From positions 25,264,501 to 25,328,500 of the forward strand of contig CP136894.1 in the NCBI GenBank assembly GCA_034359265.1: a stretch of 64,000 nucleotides of DNA, given 5' to 3'. Of the stretch, positions 1-12,600 are shown one piece after another (position 1 is the stretch's first letter; each line of letters starts with the position of its first letter). This stretch comes from Canna indica (taxonomy: Eukaryota > Streptophyta > Magnoliopsida > Zingiberales > Cannaceae). The notes beneath the pieces are model-generated. The model searched no databases. It saw only the letters and a program-made list of their open reading frames with translations, and was not told the DNA's origin. Both the position numbers and the translations under genes were made by a program.

Positions 1-1709
1 TGATAAATAAAAAAGATTGCTTTCCTTGGCTATTTACAGGTCTTTGTGCTAGCAATAAAGGAAAGGAAAGATTGCTTTTATGGGAATTGCTAAAGAATAT
101 TGATACATTGGACACTCCATGACTAATAGTTGGTGACTTTAATTTTGTTGATAAGCCGGGAGATAAAAGAGGAGGTAACCCTTTGAAACTGGGTAAATCA
201 TTGAATGCATTTAATTCCTTATGTTTGGCTGCTGGTTTTATGGACTTAAAGTTTAAGGGTCCTCATTTCACATGGTGTAATAATAGATCAATTAGCCAAA
301 AAATTATGGCGAGACTTGATAGAACCTATGCAAACACTGAATGGTTGTCTAAGTTTCATAGAACAATTATTTTCCATTTAGAGAGGATTGCATTCGATCA
401 TAGACCCATCCTAATTGACACCTCTCCAAACAATTTTCCTAAATCAGTTAGGAAAGCTTTTAACTTTGAGTTATATTGGTTGGAATACGCAGAAATTAAA
501 GATTTCATAGCTGATATTTGGATGAAATAGAACTGGGACCTTCAACCTATGTCCAAATTCAGTAGCTGTATTGAAACACTTGGGAAAATGTTGTGCTCTT
601 GGAACAAAGAAAAGATTGGCTCTTTGGAAAGTCACCTTAAAACTGCTATGGATGAATGAGGATTTTGGAGGAAGTTGATTCATTAGGTTCTTGTAATGAG
701 TTGGACCTAGTAAGGCTTAAATGCCTAAGCAATAAAGTGATGGCCCTTAATAGACAAATCCACATCAAGTGGTGGTCTAAATCTAAGGAAAAATAGATGG
801 AGAAAATTGATAAAAATACGAAATTTTTTCATAATCTTGTTAAGTTCATGAGAAGAATTAAGACTGTCTTAGAGATTGAGGCGATGGGAAAATCTTCTTA
901 GTGGTAAAGGATATTGAAAATAAATTTGCTTTGTTCTATAGTGACCTCTGGTGTGTAAATGATCAACACATTCCCTGTTTTGATTAGTTTAGAGACTTAA
1001 ACTAGAGGAAAATTTCCTACAACAGCCATCAATGCCTAACTAATGATTTCACCCTAGAGGAAATTAAAGGTGCTCTTAATAGTATGGGCAAGGGCTCTTG
1101 GGCCCGATGGGTTTTGAGTTTTGAGTGATTCTTTGTTTAACACCTTTAAAAAATTTCATGTATCTACTCTCATTCTACATAGTTGGGGAAACACAAAGCT
1201 TATTTTTATTCCCAAAAAAGAAAATCCAAGACTTATAAAAGATTTCAGGCCAATCTCATTATGTAATGTGGTTTATAAGCTCTTGGCCAAAGTCTGAGAC
1301 CTTTCGTGTGCAACCCCGTATCAAATGAATAATGGGCTTTCATTGAGAAAAGACATCTCAAAGACAATATTATGGTTGTCTGAGAAATTGTTAGTATAAT
1401 TCAGAAGTCAAAAAAGAAGTTTCCCTACTTCATTCTAAAACTGGATCTTAAGAACGCCTTTGACAGGGTTTTCTGGTTTGCTCTTGATAACATTATACAA
1501 TTCATGAATATACCAAAGGTTTTCAAAAATTGGTCGCTTGCTTGCTTAAATTCTGCCACTCTCAGTTGCTATATTAATGGAGTTTCTTCATATATTTTCA
1601 AAAGTCATAAAGGAGTTAGATAGGGTGACCCTTTGTCAGCTCAAATGTTTCAAATATAGAGGTATTGCTATCAATCACCTCTTTTTTGCCGATGATATCT
1701 TGTTTACTA
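1..1709 (+). mobile_element. LINE copy 1, internal ORF2 fragment
   Basis: This stretch repeats positions of about 3320-5330 of the neighbouring LINE at high identity, covering the second half of the endonuclease (for example the motif KGPHFTWCNNRS at 183-530) through the reverse transcriptase motif FADDIL near 1686-1700. It carries stop codons and frameshifts throughout, so it is dead. Compared with copy 2 it lacks about 60 bp after the GDPL motif (near 1640) and has only one copy of the segment that is tandemly duplicated in copy 2. At about 1709 the sequence jumps from the reverse transcriptase core straight into ORF1 of the next copy. The 5' end lies outside the window. Confidence 0.85.
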
Positions 1710-1722
1710 TAGAACTCCCCCG

Positions 1723-3031
1723 TTGCCGCTTGTGCAATCAATTCTTCCCAAGATCTGGAAAACTAGCTACAACATCCAGATAATTGATCTTGCCTCCGGT
1801 TTTTTCCGCTTCAAGTTTGCCAATGGTGATGACCTGAATAAAGTGCTAACGGGTGGTTCATGGTTTCGCAAGGACCATGTGCTCTTGCTCATCCCTTGGA
1901 GACCTAATTTTCAGCCTCTTCAGGAGAAAATCACTACCATATCAATCTGGCTTCAATTTCCAAGCCTTCCGCTAGAGTACATCCAAAGGGAGATCTTAAT
2001 GAAGATTGCTTCATGCATTGGGCAACCTGTCAAGATAAATGAGATTACCTTAAAGGGCCAAAGGGCAAAATTCGCCCGAGTTTGCATTCTGTGGGAATTG
2101 GATAAGCCAGTGCCACATCGTGTATGGATAAACTGTTTAGGGAACAAATTCTAGTAAGCCTTAGCCTTTGAGAATATCCCCAAATTGTGCTATTCTTGTG
2201 GTAAGATTGGTCACTCCTTGGATCAATGTAACATGGCAGTTAAGCTCACTTCAGAAGTATTTGTTATGCAAAAGTCAAATAGTTTAGACGAGAGTATTGA
2301 TAAAGCTTCTGTCAATCCCCCTATTAATTCTAATGCAATAGCTATGGATCAAGGAACTGAGTGTTTTGGCGTAGCATCACATCTTCCCAATGCAGTGTCT
2401 CCTAAAGAAAATCTATATGGGCCCTGGTCGGTTGTTAACAAAAGGAAGAAACTCTCAGGAATGAAAAAAGATGCTTCAGAAGTCAAAACATTTAATGATT
2501 TTGAATCTATTGCTGGTCAGAAGTCAAAAAAGTTGCTTGAACTTATCAATTTTCAGCAAGGATCAGCCTCAACTAAGGAATGAGAATGCAGTCTTGCCAA
2601 GCACTAGCAAGAGTCCTCCAAGTAATCCATTTGCTAGTAAAAATGATATGGTCTCATCAATGTTATCCCAGGACATGGATGTTGAGAGGTTCAATGCAGC
2701 TCAAGTGAGAAAAGTTCTTATTCAGGTGAACATTGAAAAAAATATTGAAGTGCTTCATAAAAATTTGACTGCTAACTTCTCTATTGATGTTAGTAAAGTA
2801 AAAATTCTGGAGGATATTCAAAATGATGATGCTGGCTCGGATTTTATAACCAATAGGTATTCTAAGGATTCCAAAATAAGGAAACCTATCAGTCAAAACA
2901 TCCACTTAAGCAGTTTTCCATTTAACCTGAAAGAAAACAGGTCAAAAAAGAAGTACTCGAATGATTTGCATGTGATATGTCCTGATGGTGACCCTGGTTC
3001 GGGAAGGGGAGCAGATACAAATTCCTCTTAA
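1723..3031 (+). pseudogene. LINE ORF1 protein (DUF4283 + zf-CCHC)
   Basis: Residues 1-143 (1723-2154) resemble the DUF4283 domain of plant LINE ORF1 proteins (motifs GGSWFRKDHVLLL and WLQFPSLPLEY). After a stop at 2154 the frame resumes with a zinc knuckle CYSCGKIGHSLDQC (C-x2-C-x4-H-x4-C) at about 2188-2230, followed by a low-complexity Ser/Lys-rich tail. A frameshift near 2471-2583 moves the tail into another frame that ends at 3031. In intact elements this protein binds the element RNA and chaperones reverse transcription. The true N-terminus is lost at the junction with copy 1. Confidence 0.75.
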
Positions 3032-3043
3032 AATTTTATTTTT

Positions 3044-6000
3044 ATGAAGATATTGGCTTGGAATATTAGAGGTGGCCTAAAAGGTTCAGGTTGGGACTAT
3101 CTCAATCAAATTCTAAGAAATTGTAGACCCGATGCAATACTTCTGGTTGAGACTCATTTAGATGATGAAATTTCTTCTATATGCATTAATAATTTTGGTA
3201 AAGACTGGTCAGGTATTTTCTTCCTAGGAAGTGGCACATCGGGGGGGGGGGTATCATTTTTGTTTGGAAAAAGAAGTATTATCAAGTCAAATTAGTCTAC
3301 AGCTGTCTCCAAGCTATTCATGTTCTGATAAATAAAAATGATTGTTTTCCTTGGCTATTTACAGGTCTTTGTGCTAGCAATAAAGGGAAGGAAAGATTGC
3401 TTTTATGGGAATTGCTAAAGAATACTGATACATTGGACACTCCATGGCTAATAGCTGGTGACTTTAATTTTGTTGATAAGCCTGAAGATAAAAGATGAGG
3501 TAACCTTTGAAACTGGGTAAATCATTGAATGCATTTAATTTCTTATGTTCGGCTGCTGGTTTTATGGACTTAAAGTTTAAGGGTCCTCATTTCACATGGT
3601 GTAATAATAGATCAATTAGCCAAAGAGTTATGGCAAGACTTGATAGAACCTATGCAAACATTGAATGGTTGTCTAAGTTTCATACGAACAATTGTTTTCC
3701 ATTTAGAGAGGATTGCATCCGACTATAGACCCATCCTAATTGACATCTCTCCTACTAATTTTCCTAAATCGGTTAGGAAATCTTTTAACTTTGAGTTATA
3801 TTAGTTGGAATACCCAGAAATTAAAGATTTCATAGCTGATATTTGGATGAAATAGAATTGGGACCTTCAACCTATGTCCAAATTCAGTCGCTGTATTGAA
3901 ACACTTGGGAAAATGTTGTGCTCTTGGAACAAAGAAAAGATTGGCTCTTTAGAAAGTCACCTTAAAATTGCTATGGATGAACTGAGGATTTTGGAGGAAA
4001 TGGATTCATTAGGTTCTTGTAATGATTTGGACCTACTAAGGCTTAAATGCCTAAGCAATAAAGTGATGGCCCTTAATAGACAAATCCACGTCAAGTGGTG
4101 GTCTAAATCCAACGAAAAGTGGATGGAGAAAATTGGTAAAAATACGAAAATTTTCATAATCTTGTTATGTTCATGAGAAGAATTAACCCTGTCTTAAAGA
4201 TTGAGGCTGATGGGAAAATCTTCTCAGGGGCAAAGGATATTATAAACAAATTTGCTTTGTTCTATAGTGACCTCTAGTGTGTAAATGATCAACATATTCC
4301 CTCGTTTGATCAGTTTAGAGACTTTATCTAGAGGAAAATTCCCTACAGGAGCCTTCAATGCCTAACTGCTGATTTCACCCTAAAGGAAATTAAAGGTGCT
4401 CTTAATAATATGGGTAAGGGCTCTTGGGCCTGATGGGTTTGGAGTTTTGAGTGATTCTTTGTTTAATGCCTTTAAAGAATTTCATGTATCTACTCTCATT
4501 CCACATCGTTGGGGAAACACAGCTTATTTTCCCAAAAAAGAAAATCCAAAACTTATATAAGATTTTAGGCCAATCTCATTATGTAATGTGGTTTATAAGC
4601 TCTTGGCCAAAGTCTGAGACCTTTCATGTGCAATCCCATATCAAATGAACAAGGAGCTTTCATTAAGAAAAGACATCTCCAAGACAATATTATAGTTGTC
4701 TGAGAAATTATTAGTATAATTCAGAAGTCAAAAAGAAAGTTTCCCTACTTCATTCTAAAATTGGATCTTAAGAAGGCCTTTTACAGGATTTTTTGGTTTG
4801 CTCTCTATAATATTCTACAATTCATGAATATACCAAATGTTTTCAAAAATTGGGACCTTTCATGTGCAATCCCATATCAAATGAACAAGGAGCTTTCATT
4901 GAGAAAAGACATCTCCAAGACAATATTATGGTTGTCTGAGAAATTATTAGTATAATTCAGAAGTCAAAAAGAAAGTTTCCCTACTTCATTCTAAAACTGG
5001 ATCTTGAGAATGTCTTTTACAGGATTTTTTGGTTTGCTCTCTATAATATTCTACAATTCATGAATATACCAAATGTTTTCAAAAATTGGTCGCTTGCTTG
5101 CTTAAATTTTCCACTTTCAGTTGCTATATTAATGGAGTTTCTTCATATATTCTCAAAATCATAAAGGAGTTAGACAGGGTGACCCTTTGTTACCCTATCT
5201 ATTCATTATTCTCCCAGAGTTATTCTCACTACTACTAAACAGTTATATCACTGCAGGAAAGCTCAAATATTTCAAATATAGAGTATTTTGCTATCATTCA
5301 CCTCTTTTTTGCCGATGATATCTTGTTTTTTGTGAAATGCAACAAGAAATTGTCAGAGAATATTTTAGAAGTGATTGATTTGTATTGTTTAGCCACAAAT
5401 CAAAAGCTAAACAGATCTAAATCTAGTTATTCTTTCCTCAACACTGCCCTTCTACTCTAAAAAATGAGGTCAACTATCTCCTCTTATCTCCTTGGTATTA
5501 AAGAAGGCCAGCTTCCTATGAAATACCTTGGAGCTCATATTGACTCTAAAAGGCTTGATCACAATCACCAAAATATTATAGTTGATAAAGCTATGGGTAG
5601 AATGGAAAATTGGTCCAGTAAGCATGTTTCTCAAGCTGACAAGATAGTGCTAATGAACTATGTCATTAACTCTATCCCAATTCATACATTGTCCACCACA
5701 TGGCTAAATGAGAAAGTGGTAAATAGATTTAAGAGCATTTCCAGGAATTCTCTTTGGAGGCCAAATCTAAATAAGAAGGCTTTTCATTTGATAAATTGGA
5801 ATAAGGTACTGCAAGTAAATACAATGGAGGACTAGGAGTTAGAGATATCAGTATTACAAGAATCTCTATACAAGCAAGAAAAATTCTTCCTTTCCTAAAC
5901 AGAAAATCCAACATCTGGTCAAAGCTCCTGGAGAAAAAATATAAAAGTTACCATCCGTGGGACTCACCTAGTACATGTAAATTTTTTTGAACTTTCAAGT

Positions 6001-7589
6001 GTTTACATTAATGCAATCCTTGAACTAAGAGATGGTCTTATATAAAGAAAATTGGAAATGGTGTTGATACTGATATCATAAGGGATCCTTGGATAAGTTG
6101 CTTACCAATCAACATGTGGCCTTCATACCTTAACATGGACAGGTGTAATGAGTTCTCAATGGTTTCTGATCTTATATGCAATGGTGACTGGGATTTGATC
6201 CTTATCAGGGAATTGTTTGGCAAGTTTCATGCTGATAATATTAGCCAAATCTATATCCCTAAACATGCTTCCAAGGACAAATGGGTTTGGTCTCTTAATG
6301 ATAAAGGTAAGGTTAGTTGTAAAGTAGCTTATAACTATTTGAAAAGCAAGGAGACTAGAGAAATTGGTCCTGACAAAAAATGGGTCTCATTACGGAAATC
6401 TGATACATTGCCAAAAATTAAAATATTTGCTTGGAAATTGCTCTGAATGAGATTACCTACCACTGTCTATCTATCAAAATTCAGTAAGATAGTGCCTAAT
6501 TAAGTCTTGTTTCCTGTTCAGTGGCAATGAGGACAAGGTTGAACACATTTTTTTTAATTGTCATTTTTCATCTCTATTCTGGAATAAGGCTGAGGATGTT
6601 ATTAAGTATAGATTCAAAAATAGACTGAATTGGTTTGATGGTGATTGGCTGTAGGAAGGTGCAGATCTAGATGTTAACAGTAGGGAAAAAAAATTATTAG
6701 TTTCATCGCTGCAGGCTTTTGGCATATTTAGAAGAACAGGAACAGCTTGTGCTTCAATAAGAAAGGAGCTGGTATTAATACATTGATTTTCAGAGCTATT
6801 GTTGATTTCCTATCTTCTCATAGTGAATCTAATCCAATGGATTTTCTTCCTGTCCAGACTACTTCAATTGGTCCTTCCTCTCTGAGTAGGCTCCCAAGTA
6901 CTGGAACTATTAGTGCGTCTCCTCCCAGGAATCATATTAATATTTTCTGTGATGCTGCCTGGGATTGTGAAAGTATGCAAGCTGATTTTGGTATAGTGGC
7001 AGTGAACCCTGATAAGATGCTGATTTTTGAGGACTCTATTTATAAACTTGCGGATTCCCATTTACATGCTGAACTCTGGGCTATATATCAACCTTGCAGT
7101 TGAGAAATTAGGTCTCCTGAATCTCAAGAATATATTTTTTTGTCTGATTACAACACTGCTATCAATATGCTAAACAAGTCTTATAAAGTTCCTTAGAAGC
7201 TGAAGGATTTGGTTACTGATATCTTGGACTCTGCTGGCTTACTGGGTGATACTAATTGGTTTCATATTAACAAATCTTGTAATGTTCCTGCTCACAACTT
7301 GGCCAGAGAAGGTCTTAAGAACTTTACTCTTTCTAATGGCCTTCAAGCTTCCTCTAGTTCCTGGAACTCATTTAGTGCTTCCCAGATTGCTCATGCTCCT
7401 TATCAGTATCCTATTTCTCCCCATCCTCCAGGCCGAAGTGGTTCTCACAACAAGCTCTTCTATAACTCAGCACTAGTTTTTCATCAAGTTGAGCCTCCCG
7501 GGTTTTCTGCTACCGAGGCTTATAATGTCTGTGATGATTTCATAATGTCCTACCCTCCAACTGTTGGGAGGTTTAGTTTCTATCAGTGA
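3044..7589 (+). pseudogene. LINE ORF2 (endonuclease / reverse transcriptase / RNase H), broken
   Basis: The start at 3044 (MKILAWNIRGGLKG) is the usual opening of plant L1 ORF2, an APE-type endonuclease; the endonuclease runs to about 3870 (THLDDE near 3160, FTWCNN near 3590). The reverse transcriptase covers about 4450-5840: RQGDPL near 5175, a degraded FADD motif near 5310, and the KYLGAHIDSKRL segment near 5522. A decayed zinc-binding region follows at about 6400-6620. An RNase H-like domain (RVT_3 type) runs about 6940-7320 (FCDAAWD, HAELWAI, NVPAHNLAREGL). There are many in-frame stops and shifts, so no active polyprotein is possible. Confidence 0.85.
4619..5090 (+). repeat. 236-bp tandem duplication inside the LINE reverse transcriptase
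   Basis: The block starting with acctttcatgtgcaatccc at 4619 recurs at 4855, and both copies end with ttttcaaaaattgg, at about 4853 and 5088. The period is 236 bp, not a multiple of three. LINE copy 1 has a single unit at the matching place (about 1300-1533), so the duplication arose in copy 2. The two units differ at only a few positions. Confidence 0.9.
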
Positions 7590-7881
7590 TTTTCCAAATG
7601 TACATATTATGTCCTCTTCAGCTGTTGATCCATTTAATAAAGCTCAATTTGAGGAATATACTCCTGCTTGCGTGACAAAGGATGCAAGGTCAGGCCCAAT
7701 GCTCCTTTCACCTAGCCCGTGAGTAGGGGGTGACCTCTATCGGGTTGATTTTTCAACAAAAAAAAATTGCAATTTTATTTGAAGTTAATTTTTAATTCTT
7801 AACTAAACTTAATTAATTATGTTTTTGTTTTAGTTAAGTTTAATTCAAATTAAATTTGGTTCAAGTATAATATGAATTCAA

Positions 7882-8639
7882 CCAAGGTTGTCAAGATTGC
7901 TTTCCTACGCAAGATCGTAAGGTTGTTTTTAGGATCGAGAATAGTAGGATCAGATCGAGGATCGTAAGATCCCACCGATAATTAAAAAATATTACCTATA
8001 AACATAAATGTATATTTTTTCTATGAATTTATACTCATAGTTCTTATTTACCATTCAAAATCAATTCTTATTCATGCAATTTAACATAAAAGCATATATA
8101 ATTTTTAGGTCATAACATATTACACAACACTAACACAAGTTATAGTTCACAATTTATCAATCAAAACATAAATTCCAAAATCACAAGGATCACTCACGGT
8201 TCGAATTAAAATAACAAGCATTAAACAACAATAGAGAAAAAAAAAGAAAAAAAAAGATCAAACAGAGCATAGAGATCATCGTCGAAAGCAACAACAAAGC
8301 TTGTCATCAAAAGCAGAACAGAAGCGTACCAGACACAAGAGCACAGAGAGAGCTTTGATTTGAAAGTGGCGAGAATGGGAGGAACAGAGAAGAAAAGAAG
8401 AATGTCGATTTCCTTTTCTAATTTGAGTTGAGGCTTCAATGTCTCTAATCGTACCAAAAATATAGGTTGGGCTTGGCCCGAAATTGCTTTAAAATGGCCA
8501 AAATACATATGGTATAGAATCCATCGAATAGCATCGATCTTACAAGCAATCTCAGTCAGATCTCATATTTTGTGATCTTTTAGTGAGATCTATTGCTAGC
8601 ATGGTTTAGGATCGTTGCTAGCTATCTTAACAACCCCTT
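7882..8639. mobile_element. Non-autonomous hAT-type element (about 0.76 kb)
   Basis: Terminal inverted repeats of about 16 bp (ccaaggttgtcaagattgc at the left; the right end reads gctatcttaacaacccctt) are flanked by an identical 8-bp duplication GAATTCAA at 7874-7881 and 8640-8647. Subterminal copies of gatcgtaag/cttacgatc-like words occur at both ends. An 8-bp duplication and short inverted repeats indicate hAT. No transposase frame is present; the 95-codon frame on the minus strand inside it looks accidental. Confidence 0.85.
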
Positions 8640-8647
8640 GAATTCAA

Positions 8648-9429
8648 TTGTACAGTAAATGTGCATGAGAATGAATACTTGACAACTCGAAGCCTCGGCG
8701 GGAGAGCGACTATATATTGTGAATCTTTTTATTTGGACTAAATTCAGCCGCCAATATATATTGTAAATTTTCCCATGTATATCTAAACTCTATAACAATA
8801 ATAACTAACAATAAATAAGAACAATAGTAAGTTAGTAGTTACTGTAAATTACTATCAAAGAGATATGTAACTTGATTGTAAGAGCTTTCATTGTTTAAAG
8901 CAAAGGTAGTCTTAGGGTTCAAAACTTGCTATCATGAATGACTTCTTGCAAAAAAATAAAATAGTAGATAATACAATATATTAGGTAGCTAGTTTTTGTT
9001 TAATCTACTTATAATACTATTTCCTTTATTTTGTTATAAAATCAACTACTATCCAATGAGTTTCGTATGACTTACATAAACATACAATTTTCTTACTTAT
9101 ATATACAGAAAAAATATTTGTTTTGTTTTATAAATTTAAAGAATAATGTAGTCTCATTATATATAAATATACTTCTATATATGTTTAAGAAATCAATGCT
9201 TCGACCAATTGACTCATTGATCCCACTAGCAAATCAATGAATTGAAACTTGACTGAATCAATTATTAGTCGGATTTTTGAAATATTGTCTCGACTGCGGT
9301 GGCTTAGTTATATATATTTGAGCTACAGTTATATCACATATTAAGTTTTTTAAACATCTTTATACATACAAGTTCAGTAAAATCAAGCCAACATAAATTA
9401 ACCCTTTTTATATTAGCCTTATTCTAATA
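8648..9429. other. Intergenic, AT-rich, no feature recognised
   Basis: I see no gene, RNA or bounded repeat here. The stretch is AT-rich with scattered short open frames. It separates the hAT element from the 3' end of the ORMDL gene. Confidence 0.6.
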
Positions 9430-9674
9430 GAGATGTAACTACAAGCGAACAAAAACTTTCCATTTCAAAACAAGAAAGGCCATCTACAACTACAGACGGC
9501 AAACTATCTTTTCTCCAGAAAAAAAAAAAAAACAAACCGCATACATTGGAAACATCACAACACCATTTTAGCTTCTTATTGCCTGTACAAGGATCATATA
9601 AACATGTACTAGTGGCTTAGGGCTCTTCATCACCATTAGGCCCCATTAGTACTAAGTTTTCCATGAACAGCTAC
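9430..9674 (-). other. Probable ORMDL 3' untranslated region
   Basis: About 245 bp directly after the ORMDL stop codon (minus strand) with no reading frame. A 3' UTR must lie here, but I could not identify a convincing poly(A) signal, so the end is a guess. A run of about 12 A on the plus strand lies near 9519-9532. Confidence 0.4.
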
Positions 9675-12600
9675 TCAGCGACCAGCATTGATTCCGAAGA
9701 TCCTCACTTTGTGCATGTTAGGCCATTTGGCGACTACCAACACAGCCACTGCAACTGTATTTAAGAAAAGCATCGGATGTCGGTAGTCGGTTGTGTGTGA
9801 GGCAATCAAGTACCTGGAAGAAAACAATGACAAATTACTCGCCATTCAGCTAGTTGATCAATTTTTTATACAATGATTGCAAAAAAGACTTCCAACATAA
9901 CACAATCCTTCCAGTCAACATATGCACAACTAAAACAATGCAACTCCTCCTGTGACCTAAACGCAAGGACCCATGTTGCCTCTCTATTGTTTCACATCCT
10001 CGTTTAGGTGGGGAGGGGAAAAATGTGTAGAAATGGATATAGCAATTTGACAGAATACAAAGGTTAGCCAAAAAGCTTCCTTATACTAGTTGTGTTTGGT
10101 ACACATGCAAAATCAAACAAGGTAAACATGATGATAATGGATCAAAAAATCAAGCTAGAGAATACCATGATGTGCATGCTCAAGTTAGATCTAGTTGTTT
10201 AATCCATTTCTAATCACATGGATCAAGACTTTTGCTCCGAGTACAGTTTCACAGATGATATATACCAATACTCAATACTTCTCAGCACAAGAAAATCTTA
10301 AAGAAAATATCCTTTTTCAGTTAAGCATGTTGTTTGTCATCCCATTGGAGTGCTACTCCTCTATCTGTCATTCAGACAAATTTAATCTAAAACACTCTGT
10401 AGAGTACAAATGCACCAACTAGGCATAGCAAGTCAAATAAGATCACTGATGCAAGAAGTGGTAAAAGGTGGCTCAGAAAACTTCATAAGAAAAGTAAAGA
10501 TATTTGATATTTCTTAAATTAATTAGTAATGTTGCTGATAACAGAGAGGACCTGGTCCAGGTACTCGAGTCCAAACAGTTGGAATTCTATGATATTTGAT
10601 TATCTTGTGTAGAAGGATGCCTCTAGAAGATTCTAAGACTGAATTTTACTTGTCAGGAGTTCACAAATATCTCTCTTCCTACAATTTAACAATCTATAGA
10701 TCTTGAGACTCCACTAAGATTCCTGATTCACCCCAAACTTCCTTTCCAGATTAATCTTATAACATAATTAGATATTCAAGTTTGAGAAGATATCCAATGA
10801 TAAGATTTCATAATTACATCTATATCAGCTAGCAGTCACTATTCATGTTAACTGCTACACAAAAGGTTAATTTCTTTGTGATAAGGATCTACTTAATGTA
10901 ACCAACTGATTAGTTGCCTCCACCTATGTGGTACAAGATTTTCTCATGCATTGAGAACAGTTTGAAAGTTTTATCTACTGCTACAACAAATATGGAACTA
11001 ATAGATAAAGATTGAGATAGTGAATGTTAGCTTTTAAAATCATTAGCTCCATAGTATATTACAGGTTATAACATGAGTTATTTGAACACTACTGCGTAAT
11101 CCTAATATTATGCATCTGAATACCAAAAGAAGTAGATGATTCAGCAAAGCTTGATCCAACTTATTTTTTTTTCAAAGTATAGGTACATATGCAATATCAA
11201 ATAGTTGTAAAATCAACCGTCCTATTGGTTCCAACTTCCAATTGATCACTGAACTTCAATATATAACCCATAACTTGCATCTTAATGGAAAGGGTCAGTC
11301 AGCAATCAGCATATTGGCAAGACATCCTCACCTTTCACTGCCTTCACAATGTCTGTCTCACGGAAAATGTCATCTAGACTCATGAGTTGAATTTCATAAA
11401 GTATCAAGTTAAAATAATTATGACTCAAGAATAAAATTCAATTTATAATTAACTATATCTATACTAGTCCCTTCTTTTTTACTCATAACTACTATCGTGC
11501 TTTTGTCACTTGCTTGTTAAATTCTGTGGTATTCTCTCTGAATGGGAATAGTAATATGCTTGGAAAGCTTGAGAGTTGAGACCAATCTTGATAAAATCAA
11601 TGAAGATATCACTGATCTTCAACACATTGAAGTTACCATTGGCCTTAATGATAACCAAGAAGGTTAGTTGAGATCTCTTATTAATAAATGGAAAGCTATC
11701 CATATACAGATTATTTTTAAAATGGTGAGAAAGAGCCAAATGTAAGTGGATTGCCCATGGAGATCACAGTACCAGGTATAACCACTCTATTGTTACTATG
11801 AAAGGAAAAAAAAAATCGGTTTTATTGAACTTAACAACCTTGACATTATTACTGATCCGAACTGTGTTGTTAATCAATTTGAGTCATTGTATTATGATTT
11901 GTGGACCATTTTAGTTATGTTGATATGGACTTGAACTCTTGGCTTGATATGCTTGGAAGTATTGATTTATTTCACTGATTTATATAAACCTTTCGAATTG
12001 CTGAGGTTGCATTTGCTATTAAAACCATAGGCGCAACAGTAAGAGCCCTAGGTTTTAAAGTTGAGTTTTATAGAAATTATTAGGACATGATCAATGAGTA
12101 TTTGCATCATACCTTGCAAATGTTTCATTCTTTTAGTATGCTCCGCAATGACTCAAAGGAGAGGCTCATAGTTTTTATAACTAAATGCAGTTCTCCCAAC
12201 AAATGTAATGTGGGTTACCTAATTCTTGCAAAGGTTTTAGTCAATAGAGTTAAACATTTTATCATGATATAATTGCTCCTAGTAATTTGTCTGCCAGGCC
12301 ATAGTATTCGTGAACCATGATAATACTACTGGACAAGGAAGAAGCATACTCTTTTTATAATTCCAAAGGTAAAAACACTTTTTATTATTGCTAAGATAGA
12401 TTTGGCCAAAGGCTATGATATAATTTCTTCATATGTTCTGATGCTATGCAAAAACTTATTCCTAATATATATTTGTCAAATGGATTGACGTTTATGTTGA
12501 ATCTCCTTGATTAATTAATGAATTTTGGTCTGATTTTTTTAAGGGAGATAGGGAAATCCGTTAGGGTGATCCAATTAGCCCATCTCTATTATTGTGGCAC

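Larger units (their letters stand above)
1710..7766 (+). mobile_element. LINE (L1-type non-LTR retrotransposon) copy 2, near full length, inactive
   Basis: ORF1 with a DUF4283-type domain and a CCHC knuckle is followed by ORF2 with endonuclease, reverse transcriptase and RNase H regions, then a 3' tail with a short poly(A) run at 7757-7766. This order is the plant L1/Cin4-like architecture. Several stops and frameshifts interrupt both frames. A 236-bp internal tandem duplication lies in the reverse transcriptase. I found no convincing target-site duplication, because the 5' side abuts another LINE copy. Confidence 0.9.
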
